NCBI RefSeq assembly: GCF_002803845.1
Contig: NZ_CP024985.1
Span: 5,022,001 to 5,086,000 of the forward strand
Source of the DNA: Streptomyces lavendulae subsp. lavendulae
GTDB lineage: Bacteria; Actinomycetota; Actinomycetes; Streptomycetales; Streptomycetaceae
Length of the DNA stretch: 64,000 bases
Reading direction: 5' to 3'
Positions 18,315 through 27,211 of this stretch are shown piece after piece (position 1 is the first letter of the stretch; each line of letters starts with the position of its first letter). Below the pieces are notes generated by a model. That model did no database searches and was not told the origin of the DNA. It worked only from the letters and a program-made list of their open reading frames with translations. The position numbers and the translations under genes are program-made.

Positions 18315-18860
18315 ATGGTTTCGTTTCCGCTTGTGGGTGAGCCCCTCGCCCTGGACCTGCTGAACGCGGGGGAGCTGCTCGACGCCCCCGAGGGCCTCGC
18401 GGCCTGGATCGGGGAGCAGTCCGGGCGGCTGGAGCCGGTCGGCGCCGTGGGACGGGCCGAGGTGTCCGCCGTACGGGCCGTCCGGGAGGCGGCCGGGCCG
18501 GTGCTGGACGCCGTCCGGCAGGGCGGGCCGCCGCCGGAGGGGGCGCTGCGCGCGCTGAACGGTTTCCTCGCCGCCGCCCCCTCGCACACCGAGCTGGCCT
18601 GGACGGACGGGGCCGGGCTGACGGCCGCCCCGCGCCGGCCGGCCGACCCGGCGCGGCGGCTGGCGGCGGAGCTGGCGCAGGCGGTGGCGGAGCTGGCGAC
18701 GGACCCCCGGGTGACGTCGGTCCGCCGCTGCGAGGCGGAGGGCTGCGTGCTGCTGTTCCTCCCCGCGCACCCGCGGCGCCGCTGGTGCGTGGCGTCGGTC
18801 TGCGGCAACCGGGCCCGGGTTGCCCGCTACTACGCCCGTCACAAGGAGGCCGGCGCGTGA
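18315..18860 (+). CDS. ABATE / CGNR zinc-finger regulator
   Basis: Protein of 181 aa. The N-terminal ABATE domain opens with PLVGEPLALDLLNA, and the C-terminal CGNR zinc finger (residues ~135-178) reads RRCEAEGC and RRRWCVASVCGNRARV with four cysteines. CGNR proteins are stress-type transcriptional regulators with a predicted DNA-binding finger. The gene is divergent from the hydrolase gene with 81 bases between them, an arrangement typical of a regulator and its target. Its stop overlaps the next start as GTGA. Confidence 0.85.
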   Translation: MVSFPLVGEPLALDLLNAGELLDAPEGLAAWIGEQSGRLEPVGAVGRAEVSAVRAVREAAGPVLDAVRQGGPPPEGALRALNGFLAAAPSHTELAWTDGAGLTAAPRRPADPARRLAAELAQAVAELATDPRVTSVRRCEAEGCVLLFLPAHPRRRWCVASVCGNRARVARYYARHKEAGA

Positions 18861-19258
18861 GCGAGGAGTGGGCGACGCTCGACGAGAGCCGTCGGGCGTT
18901 CATGATCAACGCGTTCGAGATCGACATCCTGCCCGGGGTCTGGGGCGACCTGGCGGAGGAGGACAAGGAACTGCCGGTCTCCGCGCTGGCCGCGATGCTG
19001 CTCGAACTCGTCGACCGGGGCTGGGTGGAGGTGCGCCGGGTCGCGCCGTGGACCGCCCCCGACGGCACGCCCGGCTGTCAACCGGGCGAGCCGGTCCCGC
19101 GTGCGGAGCTGCCCGCGGTGCTGGCCGACCCGGACGCGTGGGAGTACCCGCCGGACGGGGCGGAGTGGATCGGGGCGCTGACCCTGACCGAGACCCCCGA
19201 GGGGTGGCGCGTCAACCGCATCGGCCCGGACGAGGCCGGCTACCCGGCCGGCACGTAG
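18857..19258 (+). CDS. Hypothetical protein, coupled to the CGNR regulator
   Basis: Acidic soluble protein of 133 aa that I do not recognise by motif. It starts MSEEWATLDESRRAFMINAF and has a central DRGWVEVRRVAPW strand and a C-terminal EWIGALTLTETPEGW. The sequence looks like a small alpha+beta domain with no membrane segment. The GTG start overlaps the regulator stop by four bases and AAGGAGG lies 9 bases upstream, so it is translationally coupled. Its 3' end overlaps the convergent membrane-protein gene by 19 bases. Confidence 0.75.
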   Translation: MSEEWATLDESRRAFMINAFEIDILPGVWGDLAEEDKELPVSALAAMLLELVDRGWVEVRRVAPWTAPDGTPGCQPGEPVPRAELPAVLADPDAWEYPPDGAEWIGALTLTETPEGWRVNRIGPDEAGYPAGT

Positions 19259-20055
19259 CGGTACGGGTCGCTGCGCAGCCCGCGGGAGGTGACCACCACC
19301 GTGAACGGGGGCCGCGCCGTGGCCGGGAGGGGCGCCGTCAGGGCGCCCGTCGCCGGGTCCGCGGTGGCCGGGAGGGCGGTGTCGTCCACCGTGAGGCGGG
19401 GTTCGGTGAAGCCGCCGCCCTCCACCGTGAGCAGGCCGTCGGCGGCTTCGACGTGGGTGATGACCGGGTTGGCGCGGGTGGCCAGCTTGTTCACCAGGTA
19501 GGCCCCCGCCGGGGCGCCGGTCAGGGCCCAGATCTCGGACGGCAGCCGCGGGAGTCCCGCGCGCACGTCGGAGAGGAAGAACAGGACGACGTAGAGCATC
19601 GTGACGCCGCTCAGGACCACGTACTGGAGGTCCACGAGGTCGGTGCGGCCGCTGTCGTTCGCGATCAGTTCGCGCAGCGGGCGCCGGCCGGTGGCGGTGG
19701 GCCGCGGCGCCGGTTTGGCCAGGGTGCCGCTCTCCACCCGCATCCCGACGACCGTCTTCGCCGCGATCAGGGCCACGTAGGGGCCGCCGAGCAGCGGGAG
19801 GTAGACGGAGGTCAGGGAGGACAGGGGGCCGTCCGGGCCGTCGAAGTACCGTACGCCGCCGCCCGCGGTCAGCCCGTACCCGAGGATCGAGACCAGCAGC
19901 CAGACCAGGATCAGGGTCCAGGCCAGCGCGAGGGCGGTGGAGGTGGAGAGCCGGCCGTCGCGGCCGGTCACCGCGCCCGGCCGGCGGTACAGGCGCAGGC
20001 CGGCGGGGCCGGCCAGCGCGGCCAGTAACACCAGTGCGCAGAGTGCGGATGCCAT
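19240..20055 (-). CDS. Hypothetical membrane protein with TTA codon
   Basis: Membrane protein of 271 aa with four predicted segments (about 2-22, 40-64, 82-106 and 141-163). A C-terminal domain of ~75 aa follows (VEGGGFTEPRLTVDDTALP) that resembles a small Ig/IPT-like beta module. I do not recognise a characterised family. Codon 10 is TTA (20026-20028), the rare leucine codon read only by the bldA tRNA, so translation should depend on bldA. It stands alone between the convergent small gene and the MFS exporter. The ATG start has only a weak ribosome site (CGGGGGGAC). Confidence 0.72.
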   Translation of the reverse strand: MASALCALVLLAALAGPAGLRLYRRPGAVTGRDGRLSTSTALALAWTLILVWLLVSILGYGLTAGGGVRYFDGPDGPLSSLTSVYLPLLGGPYVALIAAKTVVGMRVESGTLAKPAPRPTATGRRPLRELIANDSGRTDLVDLQYVVLSGVTMLYVVLFFLSDVRAGLPRLPSEIWALTGAPAGAYLVNKLATRANPVITHVEAADGLLTVEGGGFTEPRLTVDDTALPATADPATGALTAPLPATARPPFTVVVTSRGLRSDPYRYVPAG

Positions 20056-20131
20056 GTCGTCCCCCCGGGTGCGGTCCAGGGGAAGAGGGTCACCCAATGG
20101 GTCCGGGCATGACAAGTCTGCCGGGTGGCGG

Positions 20132-21772
20132 CTACTCCTGTTCCGGCAGCACCGGGAACCGTCGCGGCGCCACCAGCAGCAGCACCAGCAGGGCGGCCAC
20201 GGCGGCGGCCGTCGCGCCCAGGAAGATGTGGTCCACGGCCGCCGCGACCGCCGAGCGCAGGTGGTCCGAGGCGGCCGGGGTCAGGGAGCCCGGCTCGGCC
20301 AGGGCCCGTGACACGTCGTCGAGCCGCTCCGGGGACCCCGCGGCCGGTGAGTCCGCCAGCCGGGCGGCGACGGTCGCGTTGGCCACCGCCCCCAGCAGCG
20401 CGGCCCCCACGCTCTGCCCGACGGTGCGGCAGAAGAGCACGGAGGCCGTCGTGGTGCCCCGCTCGGCCCAGCCCACCGTGGACTGCACGCCGACGATCAG
20501 CGGCAGCTGGAACAGCCCGAGGGCGGCGCCCAGCAGCAGCATGACGAGTGCGGGCTGCCACGGCCGGGCGGGATACGGCAGCAGGGTGAAGGCGAACAGG
20601 ATGACCGCCGCGAGGGAGATGCCGAGGACGGCGGTGTCACGGAAGCCGATGCGCCGGTAGACGTGCTGGCACAGGGCGGCCGACAGCGGCCAGCTCAGGG
20701 TCATCAGCGCCATCACGAAGCCGGCCCCCACCGGCCCGAGGCCGAGCACGGACTGCGCGTAGGTCGGCATGAACACCATCGGGGCGACCATCAGCAGCCC
20801 GAGCGCGCCGAGCGCCAGGTTGACGGCGGCGATGGTGCGCCGGCGCCACACCCAGCCCGGCAGGATCGGCAGGGCCGCCCGCCGCTCGATCCGGACCACC
20901 ACGGCGGCCAGGACCGCGCTCGCGCCGAGCAGCCCCAGCGAGGGCGCCGACAGCCAGGGCCAGGCGACCCCGCCCTGCACCAGCGCGGAGAGCAGCAGCC
21001 CGCCGCAGGCGAAGACGCCGAGGGCCCCGGCCCAGTCGACCGGGCCCCGGCGGCCGGGGGAGCGTACGGGCTCCACGAGGTGGCGGGCGGTCAGCCACAG
21101 GGCGAGCCCGGCGAGCGGCACGTTGATCAGGAAGGTCCAGCGCCAGCCCGCGTAGGCGGCGAGCAGACCGCCGAGGGCCGGGCCGATCAGGGAGGAACTC
21201 GCCCACACGGTGGTCATCCGGGCCTGTATGCGCGGGCGGTCCCGGAGCGGGTAGAGGTCGGCGGCCAGGGTCTGCACGGTGCTCTGCAGGGCGCCGCCGC
21301 CCAGCCCCTGGACGATCCGGAAGGCGATCAGCGCGGCCATGTTCCAGGCGGACGCGCACAGCACGGAGCCGAGGAGGAAGAGGGCCGTCCCGAAGAGGAG
21401 CACGGGCTTGCGGCCGAGGGTGTCGCTCAGCCCGCCGTAGACGGGGAGGGTGACGGTGACCGCGAGGAGGTAGCCGGAGAAGAGCCAGGTGAAGACCGAG
21501 AACCCGCCGAGGTCCCCGACGATCTGGGGGACGGCGGTGGAGACGATCGTGCTGTCCAGGGCGACCAGGGCCATGTTCAGCATCAGCGAGACCACGACGG
21601 CGGTGGGCGGGCGCTTTCGCGCACCGGCCGCGGCGGCGGTCGCGGGAGCGGCCGCGGCGGGAACCCCGCCCGCGGACGGACCTGCGGCCGCCGCCGGTGT
21701 TCCCCGCCCCGCGGCGTCCGCCCCGCTCTTCCCTGACCCCACCCTGTCCCCCTCGTCGGCGGACAACACCAT
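20132..21772 (-). CDS. MFS multidrug exporter, DHA2 (14-TM) type
   Basis: Membrane exporter of about 546 aa that should use proton exchange. A long Ala/Pro-rich cytosolic N-tail (~50 aa) precedes the first segment (VVVSLMLNMALVALDSTIVS, with the DHA2-type Asp-Ser-Thr). Motif A is GGLSDTLGRKPVLL and motif C lies in SSLIGPALGGLLAAYAGWRW. Fourteen hydrophobic segments can be counted. The start is uncertain: ATG at 21772 (MVLSADEG) is chosen, but GTG codons downstream or ATG at 21853 are possible. A palindrome 54-72 bases upstream may be an operator. Drug specificity cannot be predicted. Confidence 0.9.
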   Translation of the reverse strand: MVLSADEGDRVGSGKSGADAAGRGTPAAAAGPSAGGVPAAAAPATAAAAGARKRPPTAVVVSLMLNMALVALDSTIVSTAVPQIVGDLGGFSVFTWLFSGYLLAVTVTLPVYGGLSDTLGRKPVLLFGTALFLLGSVLCASAWNMAALIAFRIVQGLGGGALQSTVQTLAADLYPLRDRPRIQARMTTVWASSSLIGPALGGLLAAYAGWRWTFLINVPLAGLALWLTARHLVEPVRSPGRRGPVDWAGALGVFACGGLLLSALVQGGVAWPWLSAPSLGLLGASAVLAAVVVRIERRAALPILPGWVWRRRTIAAVNLALGALGLLMVAPMVFMPTYAQSVLGLGPVGAGFVMALMTLSWPLSAALCQHVYRRIGFRDTAVLGISLAAVILFAFTLLPYPARPWQPALVMLLLGAALGLFQLPLIVGVQSTVGWAERGTTTASVLFCRTVGQSVGAALLGAVANATVAARLADSPAAGSPERLDDVSRALAEPGSLTPAASDHLRSAVAAAVDHIFLGATAAAVAALLVLLLVAPRRFPVLPEQE

Positions 21773-21825
21773 CTCACCGGGGGTGCGATCCCCGGTATCC
21801 CCTACACCGGATCGCCCGAAGGGTG

Positions 21826-21844
21826 GACATCCCCTAGGGGTGTC
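21826..21844. promoter_or_regulatory. Near-perfect palindrome upstream of the MFS gene
   Basis: GACATCCCCTAGGGGTGTC is a near-palindrome with a perfect CCCCTAGGGG core. CTAG is rare in such genomes, so the element stands out. It lies between the divergent MFS and ABC genes and could be an operator for either. Confidence 0.4.
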
Positions 21845-22060
21845 TCCCCACAAGGGGGCAGGGGACTTTCGTCCCGGCGGATGAGGCCGAAGGTCCCCCG
21901 GCGTCCTTAACTGGTTCCTACGGAAGGGGCCGTGGGGGTGGGGTTAACCCCCCGGTGGATACGGCGAAGGGCACCAGGGCGCCGGACACCCCCCGCACCG
22001 CAGACTTCACGGCGGCGACGCATTCAGGCGCGCAGACGAAACACAACGGGGGAGAACACC

Positions 22061-22849
22061 GTGACAACGGCGATGACCGAAACCAGGCACGGAGGGACCG
22101 GTGGCCAGAGCACCGTCGCGGCCCGGGCGCGCGAGGTCGTCAAGGCCTACGGCTCCGGCGAGACCCGTGTCGTCGCCCTGAACGCCGTCGACGTGGACGT
22201 CCACCGCGGCCAGTTCACCGCGATCATGGGCCCCTCGGGCTCGGGCAAGTCCACCCTGATGCACTGCCTGGCCGGGCTGGACACCGTCACCAGCGGACGG
22301 ATCGAGCTCGACGGCACCGAGATCACCGGGCTGAAGGACAAGAAGCTCACCCAGCTCCGCCGCGACAAGATCGGGTTCATCTTCCAGGCCTTCAACCTGC
22401 TGCCGACGCTGAACGCCCTGGAGAACATCACCCTCCCCATGGACATCGCGGGCCGCAAGCCCGAGCCGCAGTGGCTGGAGCGGGTCGTCGAGACGGTGGG
22501 CCTCGCCGGCCGCCTCAAGCACCGCCCGACCGAGCTCTCCGGCGGCCAGCAGCAGCGCGTGGCGGTCGCCCGCGCGCTGGCCGCGCGTCCGGCGATCATC
22601 TTCGGCGACGAGCCGACCGGAAACCTGGACTCCCGGGCCGGCGCCGAGGTCCTCGGCTTCCTGCGCCGGTCGGTGGACGAGCTGGGCCAGACCATCGTGA
22701 TGGTCACCCACGACCCGGTCGCCGCCTCCTACGCGGACCGCGTCATCTTCCTGGCGGACGGCAGCATCGTCGACGAGATGTACGCCCCCACCGCCGAGCA
22801 GGTCCTCGACCGCATGAAGGACTTCGATGCGCGCGGGCGGACCTCGTGA
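22061..22849 (+). CDS. ABC exporter ATP-binding protein (MacB/LolD type)
   Basis: Cytosolic ATPase subunit of 262 aa. Walker A GPSGSGKST is at about 60-68, the signature LSGGQQQRVAVARAL near 165, Walker B IIFGDEPTGNLDS near 188 and the H-loop VTHDPVAASYADRV near 220. FIFQAFNLLPTLNALENI is typical of the MacB/LolD/FtsE-like class that works with FtsX-fold permeases. GTG at 22061 is chosen because GGGGGAG lies six bases upstream; an ATG follows four codons later. Its stop overlaps the permease start as GTGA. A close paralogue is at 55553-56329. Confidence 0.95.
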   Translation: MTTAMTETRHGGTGGQSTVAARAREVVKAYGSGETRVVALNAVDVDVHRGQFTAIMGPSGSGKSTLMHCLAGLDTVTSGRIELDGTEITGLKDKKLTQLRRDKIGFIFQAFNLLPTLNALENITLPMDIAGRKPEPQWLERVVETVGLAGRLKHRPTELSGGQQQRVAVARALAARPAIIFGDEPTGNLDSRAGAEVLGFLRRSVDELGQTIVMVTHDPVAASYADRVIFLADGSIVDEMYAPTAEQVLDRMKDFDARGRTS

Positions 22850-25419
22850 CCGTCATGAAGACCGCGCGTCGCAACTTCTTCGCGCACAAGGGCCGGATGG
22901 CGCTCTCCGCCATCGCCGTACTGCTCTCCGTCGCCTTCGTCTGCGGCACGCTGGTGTTCACGGACACCATGAACACCACCTTCGACAAGCTGTTCGCGGT
23001 CACCAGCTCCAACGTCACCGTCAGCCCCAAGGCGCCGGCCGAGGGCGAGGAGAACCAGAACCGCGGCAAGCCGCAGGTGCTGCCCGCCTCGGCCGTGGAG
23101 AGCGTCCGCGCGGCCGCGGGCGTCAAGTCCGCGGAGGGCGGCGTCTTCTCGACCGCCGTCACGGTCGTCAACTCCAAGAACGAGAACATGGGGTCGAGCA
23201 CCGGCGCCCCGACCATCGCGGGCAACTGGACCGAGAACGAACTCAAGTCCATGAAGATCACCTCCGGCCGGGCCCCGCGCGGCCCCACCGAGGTGATGAT
23301 CGACGCCGACACCGCCGAGAAGCACCACCTGGCGCTCGGGGACGAGCTGCGCACCATCGCCGTCACCGGTGACATCCGTACGAAGATCAGCGGCATCGCC
23401 TCCTTCACGGTCACCAACCCGGGCGCGGCCATCGTCTACTTCGACACCGCCACCGCGCAGGACAAGCTCCTCGGCGCGACCGGCGTGTTCACCCACGTCA
23501 ACGTCACCGCCAAGGAAGGCGTCAGCGACGAACAGCTCAAGAAGGACGTGGCGGCGGCCATCGGCGCGGACACGTACAAGCTGCAGACCGCCAAGGAGGC
23601 CGCGGCCGAGAACAAGAAGGACATGGGTTTCCTCGACGTCATGAAGTACGTGATGCTCGGCTTCGCCGGCATCGCCTTCCTCGTCGGCATCTTCCTGATC
23701 TTCAACACCTTCTCGATGCTGGTCGCCCAGCGGACCCGCGAGATCGGCCTGATGCGCGCCATCGGCTCCGACCGCGGCCAGATCAACCGGTCCGTTCTCG
23801 TCGAGGCCTTCCTGCTCGGTGTGGTCGGCTCGCTCGCCGGAGTCGCGGCGGGCGTGGGCCTGGCCGTCGGCCTGATGAAGCTCATGGGCCAGATGGGCAT
23901 GCACCTGTCCACCGACGACCTGACCGTCAAGTGGACGACCCCGGTCGTCGGCCTGCTCCTCGGCATCATCGTCACCGTCGTCGCCGCCTACATCCCGGCC
24001 CGCCGGGCCGGCAAGGTCTCCCCGATGGCCGCCCTGCGCGACGCCGGCACCCCCGGCGACCGCAAGGCCGGTACCGTCCGCGCGGTCCTCGGACTGGTCC
24101 TCACCGGGATCGGCGGCGCGGCCCTGTTCCTCGCCGGCGCCGCCGAGAAGGCCTCGGCCGGATCGCTGTGGCTGGCCCTGGGCGTGCTCTTCACCCTCAT
24201 CGGCTTCATCGTGATCGGCCCGCTGCTGGCCGGCGTGGTGGTACGGGTGCTCGCCGCCCCTGTGCTGCGGCCCTTCGGCTCCGTGGGCCGGCTCGCCGAA
24301 CGCAACGCGCTGCGCAACCCGCGCCGTACCGGCGCCACGGCCGCCGCGCTGATGATCGGACTGGCGCTGGTCGCCTGCCTGTCGGTGGTCGGCTCCTCGA
24401 TGGTGGCCTCGGCCACCGACGAGCTCGACCGGACGGTGGGCGCCGACTACATCGTCAGCTCCCAGACCGGACAGCCGGTCATGCCGCAGGCCGAGGAGGC
24501 CCTGCGCGCCGTCAAGGGCCTGGACCACGTCACGGCCTACCGCGAGGTGGACGCCAAGGTCACCGCGCCCGACGGGAGCAGCCTGCAGACCGGCCTGAGC
24601 GTCACGGACCCGACGTACGCCCAGGACGTGCGCCGCAAGACGACCGCCGGGGCGCACAAGGACGCGTACGCGCCCGGCTCCATGTCGGTCGGTTCGCTCT
24701 ACGCCGACCAGCACCACGTCAAGATCGGCGACGAGATGACGGTCGCCTTCACCGGGGGCAAGACGGTCCGGCTGAAGGTCGCCGCGATCACCTCGGACGA
24801 GGGCAACCTCGACAAGGGCGTGAAGTACATCAGCACCGCGACCGCCGAGGCGAACCTCCCGGCCGACCAGCTGGCCCGCCCCTTCATGCTGCTGGCCAAG
24901 GCCAAGCCGGGACAGGCCGACGAGGCCTACACGGCCCTCAAGGCGGCCATGGCCGGGTACCCGCAGTACAAGGTGCTCAACCAGACCGACTACAAGCAGG
25001 ACCTCAAGGACCAGGTCGGGCAGCTGCTCAACATGGTCTACGGCCTCCTCGCGCTCGCGATCATCGTCGCGGTGCTGGGCGTCGTGAACACCCTGGCCCT
25101 CTCGGTGGTGGAGCGGACCCGCGAGATCGGCCTGATGCGCGCCATCGGCCTCTCCCGCCGCCAGCTGCGCCGGATGATCCGTCTGGAGTCGGTGGTCATC
25201 GCCCTCTTCGGCGCCCTGCTGGGCCTGGGGCTGGGCATGGGCTGGGGCGCCACCGCGCAGCAGCTCCTCGCCCTCCAGGGCCTGAAGGTGCTGGAGATCC
25301 CGTGGCCGACGATCATCGGTGTCTTCGCCGGCTCGGCCCTGGTGGGCCTGTTCGCCGCACTGGTCCCGGCCTTCCGGGCGGGGCGGATGAACGTACTGAA
25401 CGCGATCGCCAGCGAGTAG
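22846..25419 (+). CDS. ABC exporter permease (MacB/FtsX fold)
   Basis: Membrane permease of 857 aa made of two FtsX-type halves. Each half has one transmembrane helix, a ~220-aa extracytoplasmic MacB-like domain and three more helices. The halves carry the conserved VAQRTREIGLMRAIGSDRGQ (near 295) and VVERTREIGLMRAIGLSRRQ (near 760). GTG at 22846 is coupled to the ATPase stop; ATG three codons later is an alternative. The substrate is unknown; such systems move peptides, lipids or lipoproteins, or transmit mechanical signals. The paralogous pair at 52942-56329 is in opposite orientation. Confidence 0.93.
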   Translation: MTVMKTARRNFFAHKGRMALSAIAVLLSVAFVCGTLVFTDTMNTTFDKLFAVTSSNVTVSPKAPAEGEENQNRGKPQVLPASAVESVRAAAGVKSAEGGVFSTAVTVVNSKNENMGSSTGAPTIAGNWTENELKSMKITSGRAPRGPTEVMIDADTAEKHHLALGDELRTIAVTGDIRTKISGIASFTVTNPGAAIVYFDTATAQDKLLGATGVFTHVNVTAKEGVSDEQLKKDVAAAIGADTYKLQTAKEAAAENKKDMGFLDVMKYVMLGFAGIAFLVGIFLIFNTFSMLVAQRTREIGLMRAIGSDRGQINRSVLVEAFLLGVVGSLAGVAAGVGLAVGLMKLMGQMGMHLSTDDLTVKWTTPVVGLLLGIIVTVVAAYIPARRAGKVSPMAALRDAGTPGDRKAGTVRAVLGLVLTGIGGAALFLAGAAEKASAGSLWLALGVLFTLIGFIVIGPLLAGVVVRVLAAPVLRPFGSVGRLAERNALRNPRRTGATAAALMIGLALVACLSVVGSSMVASATDELDRTVGADYIVSSQTGQPVMPQAEEALRAVKGLDHVTAYREVDAKVTAPDGSSLQTGLSVTDPTYAQDVRRKTTAGAHKDAYAPGSMSVGSLYADQHHVKIGDEMTVAFTGGKTVRLKVAAITSDEGNLDKGVKYISTATAEANLPADQLARPFMLLAKAKPGQADEAYTALKAAMAGYPQYKVLNQTDYKQDLKDQVGQLLNMVYGLLALAIIVAVLGVVNTLALSVVERTREIGLMRAIGLSRRQLRRMIRLESVVIALFGALLGLGLGMGWGATAQQLLALQGLKVLEIPWPTIIGVFAGSALVGLFAALVPAFRAGRMNVLNAIASE

Positions 25420-25439
25420 TCGGCGCGGACCGGTCGTAC

Positions 25440-25492
25440 GGGGGGAAAGAACGGGGGGGACAACGGGGGAACCAACGGGGGAGACACGGGGG
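25440..25492 (+). repeat. Five-tract G-quadruplex-like repeat
   Basis: Five runs of 5-7 G (25440-25445, 25453-25459, 25465-25469, 25477-25481 and 25488-25492) are separated by A/C loops of 5-7 bases, with a period near 12. The pattern satisfies the usual G-quadruplex rule on the plus strand. It lies between the permease stop and its terminator. Confidence 0.75.
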
Positions 25493-25497
25493 AAGCG

Positions 25498-25539
25498 CGC
25501 CGGCCCCGGCCCGTCCGCGAGGACGGGCCGGGGCCGGCG
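25498..25539. terminator. Bidirectional terminator, ABC permease / DUF2079
   Basis: Perfect 19-bp inverted repeat (left arm CGCCGGCCCCGGCCCGTCC) with a GCGA loop between two convergent genes, without a T-tract. Confidence 0.85.
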
Positions 25540-25555
25540 TACGTCCGGGTCCGGC

Positions 25556-27022
25556 TCAGGCCACCCGTTGGAGCAGGACGACCCCGCCCGCCTCGCCCAC
25601 CAGGACGAACCGGGACCCCGGATGCAGCCGCGCGGCGTAGTCGACCGGGTCCTGCCCGGCCCAGCCGGAGGAGTTGTCGAAGGTCAGGTAGGCGGGGAGC
25701 ACGCCCCGGGTGTTGCCGATCCAGAAGACCCGGCAGCGCGAGGCCAGCCGGCTCAGCACGCCGATGTCGGCCTCCACCCCCGCCCCGTCCGGGATCCGCG
25801 CGAGCAGCTTCTCCACGGCGGCCACCCGGGCGGGCTTGCGGTAGGTGTCCCGCTCCCCGAGCCGGGCCAGCGGCAGGCTGGTCGCGCTCAGCGCCAGGGC
25901 CGCGGCGAGCACGGCGGCGGGCAGCTGGTGGGCGTACGAGCGCAGCCACGGCCGCCGGTCGCGCCGGACGGTGTCCAGGGCGTCGGCCAGGGCGAGGAAG
26001 ACGACCGGCATCAGGACGGCGCTGTAGTGGAAGTCGGTGGACCAGAAGTACGGGTCGCTCGACACGAACCGCCAGCCGAGGGTGGGCACGGCCACCAGCA
26101 GCAGCGGGGAGCGCAGCGCCAGCAGCCCGGTGGTGGGCACCAGCAGCCAGGCGAGGGTGGCGAGCTTCGTGCCGTACCCCTGGAAGGGGCCGCCGCCCTT
26201 GCCCATCTTCTCCCAGTAGGTGTACCCGTCCAGGGCGAAGCCGGGTATCACCACGGTGAAGACCAGGACGGCCACCACCACCCCGGCCACCGCGACGGCG
26301 AGCGCGAGCCGGGCGGCCCGCCGGTCCGCGCCCCTGGCCCGCCAGGCGACCACCAGCGCCAGCGCCGCCACGGTGGCCCCGAGGTCCTCCTTGACCAGCA
26401 GCAGCGGCAGCGCCCACAGCAGCGCGGCCCGCCACCGGCGCGCGAGCAGCGCCTCCAGCGCGAAGGCCAGCAGCGGCACCGCGAAGCAGACCTCGTGGAA
26501 GTCGAAGTCGACGGTCCGCTGGAGCCCCCAGGACAGCCCGTACGCCGCCCCGACCGCGAGCCCGCGGGCGTGCCCGAGGAGGCGGGACGCGGCCCGGGTG
26601 ACCGGCAGCGCGGACAGCGCGAGCAGCGCCGCCTGCACCACGAGCAGGGTGACCGGGCTCGGGAAGACCCGGTAGAGGGGGCCGATCAGGGCGATGACGG
26701 GGCTGAAGTGGTCGCCGAGGACGAGGGCCCCGGGGCCCTTGAGGTCCACCACCGGGGCCCGGAAGTGGGCGTAGGCCCTGACCGCCTGCTCGAAGATCCC
26801 CAGGTCCCAGGAGGACTCCTCCATCCGCCGGTGGCGGCAGACGGAGAGCGTCGCGTACGCCAGGAACAGCGCGCAGACCAGTGCGTACGGGGCCGCGCGT
26901 ACGGCCCGCGCCGCCAGGCGGGTCCGCCCGGCGGCGGGCGGGCGGGCGTAGGCCGGAGGGGAGGGCGCGGCGGGTCCGCCCGCGGGCTCCTCGGCGGTCT
27001 GGGGGCTCCCGGACGTGGACAT
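25556..27022 (-). CDS. DUF2079 polytopic membrane protein
   Basis: Membrane protein of 488 aa resembling the DUF2079 family, which is related to GT-C glycosyltransferases. After a Pro/Ala-rich cytosolic tail it has about ten hydrophobic segments. Family-like stretches are SSWDLGIFEQAVRAYA (near 80), VLGDHFSPVIALIGPLY and the HEVCFAVPLLAFALEALL region. The C-terminal ~90 residues are soluble. The function of the family is unproven; transfer of a sugar or lipid-linked group is possible. The ATG at 27022 is divergent from mfd. It converges with the ABC permease, sharing the hairpin at 25498-25539. Confidence 0.85.
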   Translation of the reverse strand: MSTSGSPQTAEEPAGGPAAPSPPAYARPPAAGRTRLAARAVRAAPYALVCALFLAYATLSVCRHRRMEESSWDLGIFEQAVRAYAHFRAPVVDLKGPGALVLGDHFSPVIALIGPLYRVFPSPVTLLVVQAALLALSALPVTRAASRLLGHARGLAVGAAYGLSWGLQRTVDFDFHEVCFAVPLLAFALEALLARRWRAALLWALPLLLVKEDLGATVAALALVVAWRARGADRRAARLALAVAVAGVVVAVLVFTVVIPGFALDGYTYWEKMGKGGGPFQGYGTKLATLAWLLVPTTGLLALRSPLLLVAVPTLGWRFVSSDPYFWSTDFHYSAVLMPVVFLALADALDTVRRDRRPWLRSYAHQLPAAVLAAALALSATSLPLARLGERDTYRKPARVAAVEKLLARIPDGAGVEADIGVLSRLASRCRVFWIGNTRGVLPAYLTFDNSSGWAGQDPVDYAARLHPGSRFVLVGEAGGVVLLQRVA

Positions 27023-27211
27023 AAGGACAGATTGTCATCCCGGAGTGGAGCGGGTCGCTCCGGCCCCTCACCCGTGCGGAGGCCGCAATCCCCCGCGCGG
27101 GCGTCACACCCGCGTCGTAGGGTGGGAACCCCCGGCCCGTTCACGTGTCGGGTCCTTCGCGTTGCCCCTCGACGCCTCCACACCCTTCCCTCAGGACGGA
27201 AAGCCGCCTTC

